Shown here one piece after another: positions 8,378 through 18,269 of a stretch of 64,000 bases of DNA (positions are counted from its first letter, which is position 1; every line of letters begins with the position of its first letter). Below the pieces are notes generated by a model. It saw only the letters and a list, made by a program, of their open reading frames with translations, did no database searches and had not been told where the DNA came from. The DNA lies in the NCBI RefSeq assembly GCF_009795805.1, contig NZ_WTEY01000009.1, positions 33,156-97,155 of the forward strand, read 5' to 3'. Position numbers and translations under genes: made by a program. Source of the stretch: Gilliamella sp. Pra-s52. GTDB lineage: Bacteria > Pseudomonadota > Gammaproteobacteria > Enterobacterales > Orbaceae.

Positions 8378-9166
8378 TTATTTTTTATTACCATATACAT
8401 TAAAGTCGAAATATTTATCATTTATTTTTTGATAAGTACCATCGGCTAAAATAGCTTTTAACGCTTGATTAAATGCTTCACGTAGCTCGTTGTCATTTTT
8501 ACGAAAACCAATGCCTACCCCAACATCAAAATAATTTGCATCAGTCAATGCATCACCCGCAAAAGTAAAACCTTTACCTTGTGGTTGTTTGAGAAAGGCA
8601 TAACTACCTGTTACTTCATCTTGTAGTGCGGCATCTAAACGACCAGCCACTAAATCAGAAAATACTTGTAATTGATTTTGATAAGGCACAATTATCACCC
8701 CATTAGGGCGCCACATTTCGTTAGCAAAATGTTCCTGCGATGTTCCTTGCTCAACCCCAACACGTTTACCTTTTAACGATTCGGCATTAGGTATTAAATT
8801 AGATCCTTCTTTAACAATCAAACGCGAATAAGTCATAAAAATCTCGTCCGAGAATGCAATCTGCTTTTTACGCTTTTCAGTCATCATAAGCGATGAGGAA
8901 ATGATATCAATTTTTCTTGATAGTAACGAAGGAATCAGCGCATCAAAATCGGTCGATTGAAAGGTGCATTTTATGTTAGCCTTTTCACATAAAGCTTTTG
9001 TAATTTCAATATTAAAACCTGTAATATTGCCACTAGCGTCAATAAAATCGAAAGGTGCATAAGACGTATCTGAACCAACTTTGATCGACTCAGGTAATGT
9101 GGCATAACTTGCTATGGATAAGCTTACCCCCCCCAAAATAGCTAATGCTTTTAACCAATTCTTCAT
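8378..9166 (-). CDS. hisJ: Periplasmic basic amino acid-binding protein (HisJ/ArgT type)
   Basis: 262 residues. A signal peptide (MKNWLKALAILGGVSLSIASYA, cleavage near residue 22) precedes a type II periplasmic binding fold. IKVGSDTSYAPFDFIDASGNITGF, DFDALIPSLLSRKIDII and GVEQGTSQEHF match the HisJ/LAO (ArgT) family for histidine, lysine, arginine and ornithine. The exact ligand preference cannot be read from sequence. First gene of the hisJ-Q-M operon. The ATG is preceded by GGGGAAGATAA. The long AT-rich upstream region presumably holds the promoter. Confidence 0.88.
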   Translation of the reverse strand: MKNWLKALAILGGVSLSIASYATLPESIKVGSDTSYAPFDFIDASGNITGFNIEITKALCEKANIKCTFQSTDFDALIPSLLSRKIDIISSSLMMTEKRKKQIAFSDEIFMTYSRLIVKEGSNLIPNAESLKGKRVGVEQGTSQEHFANEMWRPNGVIIVPYQNQLQVFSDLVAGRLDAALQDEVTGSYAFLKQPQGKGFTFAGDALTDANYFDVGVGIGFRKNDNELREAFNQALKAILADGTYQKINDKYFDFNVYGNKK

Positions 9167-9564
9167 AATTTATCTTCCCCCCATTTTTAACCAAAGGCAT
9201 AATATAGCGCGTTATGCTATATTTTTATAATAAAAAAAAGTTATTATTGCTGTCCCCAAAATTAGAATTACTTAACAACAAATCCTCCCAAATAATATTT
9301 GCTTAATAACTAAAAAGACGATTTTTAACCACAAAAAACTTAAATAAAATCAATACCTTTCCTGACGGTTTTTTGTGCCATTTTTTACTTTTATTTTTTA
9401 ATTATCTAAAACAGTGTTGAAAATGCGATAATTGCCACATGTTTACAAATGTGTGTAGCTAAAAAATTCAATCAAAAGATCTAAATATAAAACACCCCTT
9501 CAATTTGCTGCCTTATACTGATAGCTGTTATAATTTGTTAAACTTTCAAATTGAGATCACCTTT
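9167..9564. other. Intergenic region between hisJ and yffB
   Basis: 398 bp, AT-rich, between divergent genes. It holds a structured element at 9330-9377 that recurs at 19.5 kb. Near 9440 there is a short palindrome (CACAT, 8 bases, ATGTG) that could be an operator. No further gene is seen. Confidence 0.6.
9330..9377. repeat. Dispersed structured intergenic repeat, copy 1
   Basis: A 33-base core (9334-9366; begins AAAAACTTAAATAAAATC, ends TTTCCTGAC) is identical to 19500-19532. It is bracketed by complementary arms CACAAAAAAC (9330-9339) and GTTTTTTGTG (9368-9377), so the unit can fold into a stem with a 28-base loop. Only two copies are seen in the window. Confidence 0.7.
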
Positions 9565-9921
9565 ATGTATACTGTCTATGGCATTAAAAACTGCAACACA
9601 ATGAAAAAAGCCTTTACTTGGCTTGATGAACATCATATCAATTATCAATTCCATAATTATAAAACTGATGGACTATCAGAAGCGCTTTTAGACACATTTT
9701 TACAATTGGTGGACTGGCAAAATTTGCTTAATACACGCGGGACAACTTGGCGCAAGTTAGAGGAAACTGTCCGAGCCCAGATAAATAACGAACAAGCGGC
9801 TAAAAAAATTATGCTAGCCAATCCATCTATATTAAAACGCCCTTTACTGATTGATGGAAAGCGGGCTTTATTGGGATTTTCAGATCAGCTTTATTCACAA
9901 TTTACATCGCAATCTAAATAA
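9565..9921 (+). CDS. yffB: ArsC/Spx-family protein YffB
   Basis: 118 residues, as in E. coli YffB. The thioredoxin-like start [16 protein letters not shown] has a single Cys in the CxxT/CxxM position. [14 protein letters not shown] and the [16 protein letters not shown] segment with its cis-Pro strand are family hallmarks. It resembles arsenate reductase but lacks its full active site; the function is not established. The start at 9565 was chosen because homology begins there; an ATG-less extension upstream (TTG at 9505) has no support. It forms the conserved trio yffB-dapE-ypfN. Confidence 0.9.
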   Translation: MYTVYGIKNCNTMKKAFTWLDEHHINYQFHNYKTDGLSEALLDTFLQLVDWQNLLNTRGTTWRKLEETVRAQINNEQAAKKIMLANPSILKRPLLIDGKRALLGFSDQLYSQFTSQSK

Positions 9922-9934
9922 AATCGAGACCATT

Positions 9935-11074
9935 ATGACTGAACCTGTTATTGCATTAACCAAAGCACTCATTGCAGAAAAATCAATAAGCCCTGACGAT
10001 AAAAACTGCCAAAAACTGATTATTGACCGACTAAAACCGCTTGGCTTCATCATTGAAGAAGTCAATATAGGGCAAACAAAAAACTTATGGGCCTATCATG
10101 GTGATGCTACTAGCAAAACCTTAATGTTTGCCGGTCATACCGACGTTGTACCTGCTGGCGATGAAAGTAAATGGCTTTATCCACCATTTACACCGACTAT
10201 TGACCAGCACGGTGTGCTTTATGGGCGTGGCGCATCAGATATGAAAAGCGGTGTTGCAGCCATGGTTTGTGCGGCGGAAGATTTTGTTAAACGCAATCCA
10301 AATCACTCTGGACGTGTAGCTTTTTTGATCACTTCAGATGAAGAAGCTGATGCAACTGACGGCACCGTCAAAGTGGTTGATTTACTTATGGAACGCCAAG
10401 AACGTGTTGATTATTGTATTGTCGGTGAGCCATCGAGCAATGCCGTACTTGGCGATCAAATTAAAAACGGTCGTCGTGGTTCAGTCACAGCTAATCTAAT
10501 TGTGCATGGCGTTCAAGGTCATGTTGCCTACCCTCACCTTGCCGATAATCCTGTCCACCGTTTTGCACCAGCATTAAACGAATTAGTTACCACTGTTTGG
10601 GATGAAGGTAATGAGTACTTCCCTAAAACCACAATGCAAATAGCGAATATTAATGGTGGTACAGGTGCTGAAAACGTTGTACCGGGCGAGCTTCGTGTGC
10701 AATTTAATTTTCGGTATAGTAGCGAATTGACAGATGCCATGATTAAAGCGCGTGTTGAGCAGATTTTACAAAAGCACAATGTAAATTATACCTTAACTTG
10801 GCGATTATCAGGTCATCCTTTTTTAACACCACAAGGCGATTTAACCAACGCTGCAGCTAGTGCTATCAAAGAGTTGACAGATATTGACACTGAATTATCT
10901 ACTAGTGGTGGTACATCTGATGGTCGCTTTATTGCCAAAATGGGATGCCAAGTAATCGAACTAGGCGTACTTAATAAAACTATTCACAAAGTCAACGAAA
11001 ACGCCAACTGCCAAGATATTATTACCTTAACTGCAATTTATTACCGAATTTTGGAAAAATTGTTGCTAGTATAA
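9935..11074 (+). CDS. dapE: Succinyl-diaminopimelate desuccinylase
   Basis: 379 residues (E. coli 375). An M20 metallopeptidase that hydrolyses N-succinyl-L,L-diaminopimelate in lysine and peptidoglycan synthesis, with two zinc ions. Metal ligands are visible: H68 and D70 (FAGHTDVVP), D102 ([10 protein letters not shown]), E136/E137 ([11 protein letters not shown]), and a late His in NKTIHKVNE. The start at 9935 matches the family N terminus and lies 13 bases after the yffB stop. A longer frame from 9851 would run back into yffB. Confidence 0.96.
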   Translation: MTEPVIALTKALIAEKSISPDDKNCQKLIIDRLKPLGFIIEEVNIGQTKNLWAYHGDATSKTLMFAGHTDVVPAGDESKWLYPPFTPTIDQHGVLYGRGASDMKSGVAAMVCAAEDFVKRNPNHSGRVAFLITSDEEADATDGTVKVVDLLMERQERVDYCIVGEPSSNAVLGDQIKNGRRGSVTANLIVHGVQGHVAYPHLADNPVHRFAPALNELVTTVWDEGNEYFPKTTMQIANINGGTGAENVVPGELRVQFNFRYSSELTDAMIKARVEQILQKHNVNYTLTWRLSGHPFLTPQGDLTNAAASAIKELTDIDTELSTSGGTSDGRFIAKMGCQVIELGVLNKTIHKVNENANCQDIITLTAIYYRILEKLLLV

Positions 11075-11132
11075 TTGGTTCATGTAGCGATTATAACTTG
11101 GTGATTTCGATTTTAATCTAAGAGGAAATACT

Positions 11133-11336
11133 ATGGAATGGCTTAAAGATTATTGGTGGATAATTTTGATCATTTTAATTGGAATTTTTATTAATACGAT
11201 TAAGGCATTAAATCGGCTAAGTTATAAAGCGTATCTTGAAAAAAAGAAAGGGATAAAATCTATCCCTTATAAAGATGACGACGACGATGATTGGCCAACA
11301 ACAAATCCCACGTCAACGTCGCCTAAAAAAAAGTAA
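11133..11336 (+). CDS. ypfN: Small membrane protein YpfN (UPF0370)
   Basis: 67 residues. One N-terminal membrane helix (WLKDYWWIILIILIGIFIN), then NTIKALNRLSYKAYLEKK and a run of aspartates before DWP. This is the UPF0370/YpfN pattern and the gene follows dapE as in E. coli. AGAGGAAATACT precedes the ATG. Function unknown. Confidence 0.88.
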   Translation: MEWLKDYWWIILIILIGIFINTIKALNRLSYKAYLEKKKGIKSIPYKDDDDDDWPTTNPTSTSPKKK

Positions 11337-11355
11337 CGCAGTAAAAATAACAAGC

Positions 11356-12180
11356 CTATTTGCCGCTATTAAATAATGCTTGATGACGGTAGCGATCAAC
11401 CCACATTGCCGTAGCACCACACACTGCAATAGGCATAATAATTAAATTAAGCACGGGTACCATAGTAAAAAAGCCAACTAGAATACCAAAAGTTAAATTA
11501 TCGGCTTTATGTTGATTAAGCAACTCACGCATACGGTGAAAAGTGATTTTATGATTATCAAAGGCGTAATCAGCATATTGAATGTTAATTTGCCAAGCGG
11601 TAAATAAAAACCAAACCACAGGCGTCACCGATTGCCCAATAACAGGAATAAAATAGGTTAACAGTATTGGAATCGCCCATAATAAATAGTTAAACAATTT
11701 TTGAAATTCGCGACCAAAAATCCGAGGAAGATCTTTAATGATACTTATCCACGATGTATCTACTGCTGGCATTCCTGTTAATTGTGCTTCGACTTGTTCG
11801 GCCAATAAGCCATTGAACGGCGCAGCAATGATATTTGCTACCGTACTAAAAAAATAACAAAATAAAATCACTAGCGTTAAAATCACAATAAAAACGATAA
11901 TATAACCCAACCACTGCAACCAACTTGGCACATACGACAATCCCCAATCGACCATACCCGTAATGGTGGTAAAAAACCAATAAAATAGTGCCGACATAAT
12001 CACAATATTGGCAATTAATGGTAAAAAAACAAATCGCTTGATTCCTGGGCTAAATGCCAAAGACCACCCTTTAAAAAAATACTCAATACCTGTTGTAGGT
12101 TGACGGTTTGGGGTGTGGTTATTAGGTTGGTTTTGCGAATGGCGGTGCTGTGTTCGGTTTTCTAATTGATTGTGCATCAC
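11356..12180 (-). CDS. cysZ: Sulfate permease CysZ
   Basis: 274 residues (E. coli 253). The extra length is a polar, Asn/Gln-rich N terminus before the homology starts at GIEYFFKGWSLAFSPGIKRFV. Several hydrophobic helices follow, with FNGLLAEQVEAQLTG, YADYAFDNHKITFHRMR and the end PIAVCGATAMWVDRYR typical of CysZ. It is a high-affinity sulfate channel feeding cysteine synthesis. Convergent with ypfN and downstream of tmcA by 84 bases. No cys gene is adjacent. Confidence 0.92.
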   Translation of the reverse strand: MMHNQLENRTQHRHSQNQPNNHTPNRQPTTGIEYFFKGWSLAFSPGIKRFVFLPLIANIVIMSALFYWFFTTITGMVDWGLSYVPSWLQWLGYIIVFIVILTLVILFCYFFSTVANIIAAPFNGLLAEQVEAQLTGMPAVDTSWISIIKDLPRIFGREFQKLFNYLLWAIPILLTYFIPVIGQSVTPVVWFLFTAWQINIQYADYAFDNHKITFHRMRELLNQHKADNLTFGILVGFFTMVPVLNLIIMPIAVCGATAMWVDRYRHQALFNSGK

Positions 12181-12264
12181 ATCCGATTCCTTTTAAATTA
12201 AAACGAATTGAATTAAAACATGACAACTATTGTAAACATACCTCTTAATAACCTGCAATGACAA

Positions 12265-14295
12265 TTAATTATTTTTACTGTCTATTTTGGCAAAGATTAC
12301 ATTATTGCCTTGCTTTGCTAGCCATGTTCTGACCTCGTTTTTAAGGGTTTGCATTAATGCTTGTTTACCCGCAAGTTGGTATAAATCAATAATCAAAGTC
12401 TGATTATTTTTGCTGTTTAATAGTGCTGACAACACAGGTAAATCGTTTGCCTGCGTGGGCTGTGATTGTAAGGATGTTTGAATATGGCGATTTAATCGAC
12501 ACAATGCAGCGTAAGTGGCTTCAAATGGGCGGTGATAATAAGCAAATCCCGTTAGCTCATCAAAATCATTCGTATCTAAGTTTAGTGATAATAACAACTC
12601 ACTGTCGTTGTTAATCATTTGATTAAAAGGTAAATTGATGATATCGTTAAGCCAAAATATGTTACACTGTAACTTACGTTGTAATTTTAGCGTTAAATAC
12701 TGACCAGATTCTGTGAGTGGCTTTAACACCATAACCGAATAACTAGCACTGCTGGCTTGTTTATGGCTACTGACATGAACCAAGACAAATCCGCAAGCTG
12801 CCCAAAATTGATAATTAGACGGACTATAAGCAAAACTAACCGACACAAAATCACAATCATGCACTTTAGCATCATCAACAATAGTCTGCACAAGTTGCTT
12901 AGCAATATGTTGCCGTCGATAAGTGCTAATAACCGCAATACGGTTGATTCTAACCGAACGCAACTTGGCGGCTAATCGTTCGCCAGCATGAGCAACCAGT
13001 GACTGTGCCACTAAATTACCTTTAGGACGACGTGTTCCCTGCCATACTTGTTCAATTAAATTATCAGGTAAATTCCCTTCAGTCACAGTCACTGCCGCAG
13101 CCACTTTTTTATTACCAACAGTTGCCTGCCAAACTGATAAATTTTGTGCGTCAAACAGACGCCGTAAATCAATAAGTGTAGTCTGATAATGCGCTATTTT
13201 TAGTAAATAAAAGATCGACCTTAACGCATGAATATCATTGCGTTCAATCTTGGCATATTTGACGGGTAAAGAACTCGCCTTCCTAGGGTTATTTGGCGTC
13301 AATAAACCATTGAGTAACAACCGATCGCTAAATTGTTCCAGCTCATCACCCGCTTGCCAACGAATGGGAGTATGTAGGTGAAAATATTGACATGCTTTAT
13401 TTGCCAATAATTTCAACAAAAAACCTTGTCCTGTACCTTCATACCCTTCAACGGTTGTAGTTAATAATACTCGACTATTATGGGCAATAGCCAATTGTAA
13501 CAGTTGTTCAAGCATGGAAAGTGGGATCATGGCGGCTTCGTCAATAATCAGATAGTCAGCAAATCGATTATGCGACTGTGCAATTAATTCATCAGGTGCA
13601 AAAAATGGAATATTGGGTTTGGCAAAAGCAAAAAAGGTTGTCAAAGCTGATTTATTGGGAGCGGTTACAATACAACGTTGATAATGGCTAAATAACCCCG
13701 CTAATGCTGATTTACCACGCCCACGCTTGGCAACTAATACATTAATCGGTTTATTGCTATCTAATATCTGTTTTAACGTGCTTTGCTGCTGAGTTAAGTC
13801 GCAACTGTCATCATTCACTTGCCCAAAAATCACCGGTAATGTTGCTATTTTGGGCAAAGTGGCTTGATTAATATATATGCCAAACTCTGCTAATGTTTGG
13901 GTTAAATGTGTGACAAAATTAGGAACGGTGATCGCTGTTTGACATTCATTCCAGCGCAGGCTGTCATGATCGTGCCAAGTAGTTAGGTTATTAGGCAATA
14001 ACAAAGCTAACACACTGCCTTTTACTAGCGTACCGACTAACATGGCAAAAGCATCAAGATTAAATCCGACCGTAGCATCAAAAACCGCATGCTGATACTG
14101 CTGCCCCAATAATTGTCTTGTTTGATTAGGTTGGAGTGCGTTAGCAATCAATGAGCAAGGTAAACAATCGGGCTGATGCGTAACAATAACCCAATCGCCA
14201 GCATTTTGCTCAAAGATTGGAATAAGTTGTTCAAATAATTGTGAGGTTTCGCCCTGTAACACCCATAGTTTTCGAGTGTTGTTGGGATTATGCAT
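12265..14295 (-). CDS. tmcA: tRNA(Met) cytidine acetyltransferase TmcA
   Basis: 676 residues (E. coli 671). It makes N4-acetylcytidine at the wobble base of elongator tRNA-Met using acetyl-CoA and ATP. Domains in order: an N-terminal DUF1726 part; an RNA-helicase-like module with Walker A AKRGRGKSAL (189-198) and Walker B YLIIDEAAMIP; a GNAT module around VISTYRRQHIAKQLV (near residue 455); and a C-terminal tRNA-binding part. It starts 3 bases after the DUF441 gene stop, so it is in the same transcript as purC-DUF441. Confidence 0.94.
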   Translation of the reverse strand: MHNPNNTRKLWVLQGETSQLFEQLIPIFEQNAGDWVIVTHQPDCLPCSLIANALQPNQTRQLLGQQYQHAVFDATVGFNLDAFAMLVGTLVKGSVLALLLPNNLTTWHDHDSLRWNECQTAITVPNFVTHLTQTLAEFGIYINQATLPKIATLPVIFGQVNDDSCDLTQQQSTLKQILDSNKPINVLVAKRGRGKSALAGLFSHYQRCIVTAPNKSALTTFFAFAKPNIPFFAPDELIAQSHNRFADYLIIDEAAMIPLSMLEQLLQLAIAHNSRVLLTTTVEGYEGTGQGFLLKLLANKACQYFHLHTPIRWQAGDELEQFSDRLLLNGLLTPNNPRKASSLPVKYAKIERNDIHALRSIFYLLKIAHYQTTLIDLRRLFDAQNLSVWQATVGNKKVAAAVTVTEGNLPDNLIEQVWQGTRRPKGNLVAQSLVAHAGERLAAKLRSVRINRIAVISTYRRQHIAKQLVQTIVDDAKVHDCDFVSVSFAYSPSNYQFWAACGFVLVHVSSHKQASSASYSVMVLKPLTESGQYLTLKLQRKLQCNIFWLNDIINLPFNQMINNDSELLLSLNLDTNDFDELTGFAYYHRPFEATYAALCRLNRHIQTSLQSQPTQANDLPVLSALLNSKNNQTLIIDLYQLAGKQALMQTLKNEVRTWLAKQGNNVIFAKIDSKNN

Positions 14296-14298
14296 AGA

Positions 14299-14754
14299 TT
14301 AACTTTTTCCAATTAATAACGACAATATCCCTGCAGCAATAAGTGGTCCTACAGGAACGCCTTTGAAAAAGGCAACGCCAATTAGCGTACCAATAATTAA
14401 GCCATTAACAATAGTTGGATGTGCACCAATAAGTGATATGCCACGCGTGCCTAGCCAAGATACACAAATACCAACCAAAATAGCCAATAGCGATTGCCAA
14501 GTGGTAAACGATTTAGCAATATCAGCAATTTTTAACGAACCATCAGCCAATGGCACCATCATAGCAGCCGTTAAAATAACAATCCCAATGGTTAAGCCAT
14601 ATTGATTTAAAAACGGAAAATAAGTGGCTAGCGGTGTTAGTTTAAAGAGTAACAACAAAAGTACTGCAAATGTCACTGTGTTATTATTCGTTAAATAACA
14701 TAGTCCCGCTAAACCCAATAGAACAAAAAAAGAAACATCAAACTGCGCAAGCAT
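14299..14754 (-). CDS. yeaL: DUF441 membrane protein (YeaL type)
   Basis: 151 residues, four hydrophobic segments. The Gly-rich wording (GTRGISLIGAHPTIVNGLIIGTLIG, FFKGVPVGPLIAAGILSLL) is that of DUF441/YeaL inner-membrane proteins of unknown function. Its ATG overlaps the purC stop by one base (TAATG), and tmcA follows after 3 bases. The coupling to purC and tmcA looks like operon economy; no shared function is evident. Confidence 0.88.
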   Translation of the reverse strand: MLAQFDVSFFVLLGLAGLCYLTNNNTVTFAVLLLLLFKLTPLATYFPFLNQYGLTIGIVILTAAMMVPLADGSLKIADIAKSFTTWQSLLAILVGICVSWLGTRGISLIGAHPTIVNGLIIGTLIGVAFFKGVPVGPLIAAGILSLLIGKS

Positions 14755-15464
14755 TACAAAGGCACACCAATCCGTTTTGCCACTTCTTCATAAGCTTCAA
14801 TTACACCACCTAAACCTTGACGGAATCGGTCTTTGTCCATTTTTTTCAGTGTAGCGCTTTCCCACAAACGGCAACCATCGGGTGAAAACTCATCACCTAA
14901 CGTAATTTCGCCTTTAAACAAACCAAACTCGAGTTTATAGTCAACCAATATTAGCCCTGCTTTCTCAAATAGTTCAGTCAAAATAGTGTTAATTTTAAAG
15001 CTAAGTTCTTTCATTTTAGCTAATTGATCATCACTAGCCCAACCAAAAGCTTTACAGTGCGACTCGTTAACCATAGGATCGTGCAATGCATCGTTTTTTA
15101 GAAATAATTCAAAGGTAGGAGGATTTAAAATTTCGCCTTCTTCAACGCCTAAACGCTTAACTAAAGATCCCGCAGCACGATTGCGTACCACGCATTCAAC
15201 TGGTACCATTTGTAGTTTTTTAACAAGTACTTCATTGTCTGATAATAAGGATTCAACTTGAGTTGGAATGCCCGCTTCACGCAATTTGGTCATAATAAAA
15301 TAGTTAAATTTATTATTAACCATGCCCTTACGATCTAACTGCTCAATGCGTAAACCATCAAATGCCGATGTATCATTGCGAAACTCAAGGATTAATAAAT
15401 CGGGGTTTTCAGTCGTGTATACCGTTTTAGCTTTACCACGATAAAGCTCAGCCAACTTTTTCAT
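14754..15464 (-). CDS. purC: SAICAR synthetase (phosphoribosylaminoimidazole-succinocarboxamide synthase)
   Basis: 236 residues (E. coli 237). It joins CAIR and aspartate with ATP in purine synthesis. Family landmarks: [13 protein letters not shown] at the N terminus, [25 protein letters not shown], and [17 protein letters not shown]. It follows bamC as in E. coli, but a hairpin lies between the two genes here, so read-through may be partial. DUF441 and tmcA are coupled downstream. Confidence 0.97.
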   Translation of the reverse strand: MKKLAELYRGKAKTVYTTENPDLLILEFRNDTSAFDGLRIEQLDRKGMVNNKFNYFIMTKLREAGIPTQVESLLSDNEVLVKKLQMVPVECVVRNRAAGSLVKRLGVEEGEILNPPTFELFLKNDALHDPMVNESHCKAFGWASDDQLAKMKELSFKINTILTELFEKAGLILVDYKLEFGLFKGEITLGDEFSPDGCRLWESATLKKMDKDRFRQGLGGVIEAYEEVAKRIGVPL

Positions 15465-15497
15465 GTTTATAACCTTATATCAATTACCAATAAATAA

Positions 15498-15520
15498 TTA
15501 AGGAGCTATTCGCTCCTTAA
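15498..15520 (-). terminator. Hairpin between bamC and purC
   Basis: Nine-base arms TTAAGGAGC / GCTCCTTAA have a 5-base loop. Read on the minus strand it follows bamC and is trailed by TTATTTATT. It probably attenuates transcription from dapA-bamC into purC. It could also sequester a Shine-Dalgarno-like GGAG. Confidence 0.6.
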
Positions 15521-15535
15521 ATTCCAAATCTATTT

Positions 15536-16300
15536 TTAATCTGCACCACTCACTGCAGTTGCTGGTTTTTTACTTTCAGACTTGTCCTTTTCTTCATCAC
15601 TTTTATCTTGTGATTTTGGTGGCACAACACGCATAGAATCAGGTGCTACATCGTCCATAATGTCATTAAATAAACCGACAACATAACGTTGTACTTCAAT
15701 CGGTTGTGAAGTTAAATCATCAGCACCACGAGTTAAAGAAGTGAGCAAAATGGTGATAGTTTCAGTATCCCCTAGCAATTGACGCTTAATTGAATAAGAA
15801 GCTTCAACCGCTTGCTCTTCATCCGCACGAACTATAAAACTTTTACCAGTTTGAATAGAATTACTGTCTTGGCTAGCAATAGAAATATTTCTTTTGCTTA
15901 AGCTATTAGGAATACGTTCCCACACTTGACTACTTAATGGTGAATTAAAGGTAACCGTACCACGGTTGTAAATCGCAAACGCATCGGGTATAGTCAAGAT
16001 TGGTAAACTTGGCGGTCTAATATCAAGCTTTTTACCTAAAGCACCTTTATACTCGGTTTTATCAATATAAAAATCACCGTTTTCAATAGGTACTAAAAAG
16101 CCTTCAGGAATAATTAGTGATTTTAAAGAAGGCGACTGAAGATAATCCTCATTACCATCGACTTCACGCTTAAAATTCTGATCATTACCACAACCAGCAA
16201 GAAATAAAGATGCTACAATAGTTAAAATTGCTACTTTTTTAACCCCATTGTTTTTAAATAAAGTTCTGCTTAATATTTTATTTAATGAATTATTTAACAT
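15536..16300 (-). CDS. bamC: Outer-membrane assembly lipoprotein BamC, short form
   Basis: 254 residues against 344 in E. coli. A lipoprotein signal ends in FLAGC (Cys near 37). The N-terminal region that contacts BamD (DYLQSPSLKSLIIPEG... EYKGALGKKLDIRPP) and one helix-grip domain follow. The frame then closes with an acidic/Lys tail (SDEEKDKSESKK) where E. coli BamC has a second helix-grip domain. The second domain is therefore missing. Order dapA-bamC-purC is conserved, which supports the identity. The N terminus before the signal is long (about 20 residues) and the start is uncertain. Confidence 0.85.
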   Translation of the reverse strand: MLNNSLNKILSRTLFKNNGVKKVAILTIVASLFLAGCGNDQNFKREVDGNEDYLQSPSLKSLIIPEGFLVPIENGDFYIDKTEYKGALGKKLDIRPPSLPILTIPDAFAIYNRGTVTFNSPLSSQVWERIPNSLSKRNISIASQDSNSIQTGKSFIVRADEEQAVEASYSIKRQLLGDTETITILLTSLTRGADDLTSQPIEVQRYVVGLFNDIMDDVAPDSMRVVPPKSQDKSDEEKDKSESKKPATAVSGAD

Positions 16301-16334
16301 AAATATCTGCTTTTTAATTAAAGGTTATACAAAA

Positions 16335-17213
16335 CTACAGTAGATTTGCCTCTTTTAATGCTTGCTCAACCACAGGAATTGATGATTGCGTTAACGCTAC
16401 CAAAGGCAATCGAATTGTTGCGCTTTGCATTAAACCTAATCTTGCACAAGCCCATTTGGCTGGCGTAGGGTTGGGTTCAATAAATAAATGGCGATGTAAC
16501 GCCATTAAAGTATCGTTTAAAGTACGGGCTTCTTGAATTTGGTTATTAGCCGCAAGTTCACATACTGTTGCAACAGCTTTGGCAGCCACGTTAGCAGTGA
16601 CCGAAATCACCCCGTCACCACCTAAAATCATAAAGTCTAAAAATGTCGAATCATCGCCACTTAATAATTTAAAATCAGGACCAACTAATTTACGCGTTGG
16701 ATAAACTCTTGAAAGGTCACCGGTTGCGTCTTTCAATGCAACAATATTTTTAATTTTAGCTAAACGCCCAACGGTTTCAGGTTTAATATCACTACTCGTA
16801 CGCCCTGGCACATTATATAAAATTTGTGGCAACGCTGTGCTTTCAGCAATGGCTTTAAAGTGTTGATACATACCTTCTTGTGTTGGTTTGTTATAATAAG
16901 GCGCAACGGTTAAACAACCAACAACACCGATATCTTCAACCCGACGAGTCAACTCAATGGCCTCTTTCGTTGCGTTTGAACCTGTGCCTGCAATAATGGC
17001 AATGCGACCATCGGCATAATCGATAGTTCGTTTAATCACATCGACATGCTCATGATGATCAAGCGTTGCCGATTCGCCTGTCGTACCGACCGAAACAATG
17101 CCTGATGTTCCATTAGCAATATGATATTCGACCAATTTTTTTAAGCTTACGTGGTCTACGTTTCCTTTCGTATCCATAGGGGTAACTAGTGCGACCAGAC
17201 TTCCTGTAAACAT
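16335..17213 (-). CDS. dapA: 4-hydroxy-tetrahydrodipicolinate synthase
   Basis: 292 residues, exactly the E. coli length. It condenses pyruvate with aspartate semialdehyde at the start of the diaminopimelate/lysine branch. Schiff-base K161 (ALKDATG), Y133 and T44/T45 (GTTGES) are in place. The ATG at 17213 is preceded by GAGAGG at 8 bases and matches the family start MFTGS. A 12-codon upstream extension from 17249 runs through that ribosome-binding site. First gene of dapA-bamC-(purC). Confidence 0.97.
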   Translation of the reverse strand: MFTGSLVALVTPMDTKGNVDHVSLKKLVEYHIANGTSGIVSVGTTGESATLDHHEHVDVIKRTIDYADGRIAIIAGTGSNATKEAIELTRRVEDIGVVGCLTVAPYYNKPTQEGMYQHFKAIAESTALPQILYNVPGRTSSDIKPETVGRLAKIKNIVALKDATGDLSRVYPTRKLVGPDFKLLSGDDSTFLDFMILGGDGVISVTANVAAKAVATVCELAANNQIQEARTLNDTLMALHRHLFIEPNPTPAKWACARLGLMQSATIRLPLVALTQSSIPVVEQALKEANLL

Positions 17214-17310
17214 AAAATGACCTCTCATATTTATTGGTTTATAACACAACGTGAAGAATAAAAAATCTGCGGATAAGTATGCGATATTTCTTAATTAAAT
17301 TCAACTTTTG

Positions 17311-18069
17311 TTATGCTGGATTATCAATATCAACAAAAATAACATCAACACCATAACGGCTTGCTAACCATTTTCCTAGATTTTCAATGCCATAACGCTC
17401 GGTGGCATGATGCCCAGCGGCATAAAAGTTAACACCATATTCACGCGCAATGTGAATAGTGCGTTCTGACACTTCGCCAGTAAAAAAAGCATCCACTTCC
17501 ATTTGTGCTGCTTGCTCAATATAGTCTTGCCCACCACCACTGCACCAAGCAATACGCTTAATCATTTGCGGTGCATTATCACCACAAAATAACACTTGTC
17601 GCTGGTTATGATGTAACACTTGTTCAAGTTGATGTTTAAATTGCAATGTCGTCAATGGGCTATTTAGCACACCTGTAAAAAGTAGATCAGTGATATCATC
17701 ACGCTTATCAACCGTAATCCCGAGCAAATTAGCTAACGCCACATTATTACCCAACGAAGGGTGACCATCTAACGGCAAGTGATAGCCATACAAATTAATA
17801 TCATTTGTTAACAACGTCTTAATACGCTGATACTTAATACCAGTAATAGTTTGCACTTCGTTTTTCCAAAAATAACCATGATGCACCAACACCGCATCGG
17901 CCTGTAATTCAACTGCTTTATCTAACAATAACTGACAAGCTGTAACGCCTGTTACAACTTTATTAACTTGTCTTCGCCCTTGTACTTGCAGCCCATTTGG
18001 TGCATAGTCCCGATAGCGAGTAATTTGTAGTTCATCATTAATAATCTTTTCTAATTCAAAATGGTGCAT
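17311..18069 (-). CDS. ybgI: Nif3-like dinuclear metal-binding protein (YbgI type)
   Basis: 252 residues. Metal-binding motifs VHHGYFWKNE near residues 62-71 and AGHHATERYG near the C terminus match the Nif3/YbgI family, often named GTP cyclohydrolase 1 type 2 homologue. The family forms toroidal hexamers with a di-metal site; its role is not settled. Located alone on the minus strand upstream of dapA by about 60 bases past the dapA leader; divergent from rnt. Confidence 0.92.
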   Translation of the reverse strand: MHHFELEKIINDELQITRYRDYAPNGLQVQGRRQVNKVVTGVTACQLLLDKAVELQADAVLVHHGYFWKNEVQTITGIKYQRIKTLLTNDINLYGYHLPLDGHPSLGNNVALANLLGITVDKRDDITDLLFTGVLNSPLTTLQFKHQLEQVLHHNQRQVLFCGDNAPQMIKRIAWCSGGGQDYIEQAAQMEVDAFFTGEVSERTIHIAREYGVNFYAAGHHATERYGIENLGKWLASRYGVDVIFVDIDNPA

Positions 18070-18269
18070 TGCTTGCTCGGTTTTAAAATGATTTTATAAG
18101 GAATGATTATAATCACTTTAAATAACAAACGCATCTACTCGTTTGCCTTAATGTAATTTGCGTAATATTTATCATAAAAAATTAACAACAAACGATTAGC
18201 TCCAGTGCTAGGCGAACCGTTTAAAAACTGGCATAATAGCCCTTTTTTGACGAATTAAGATAAATTATT

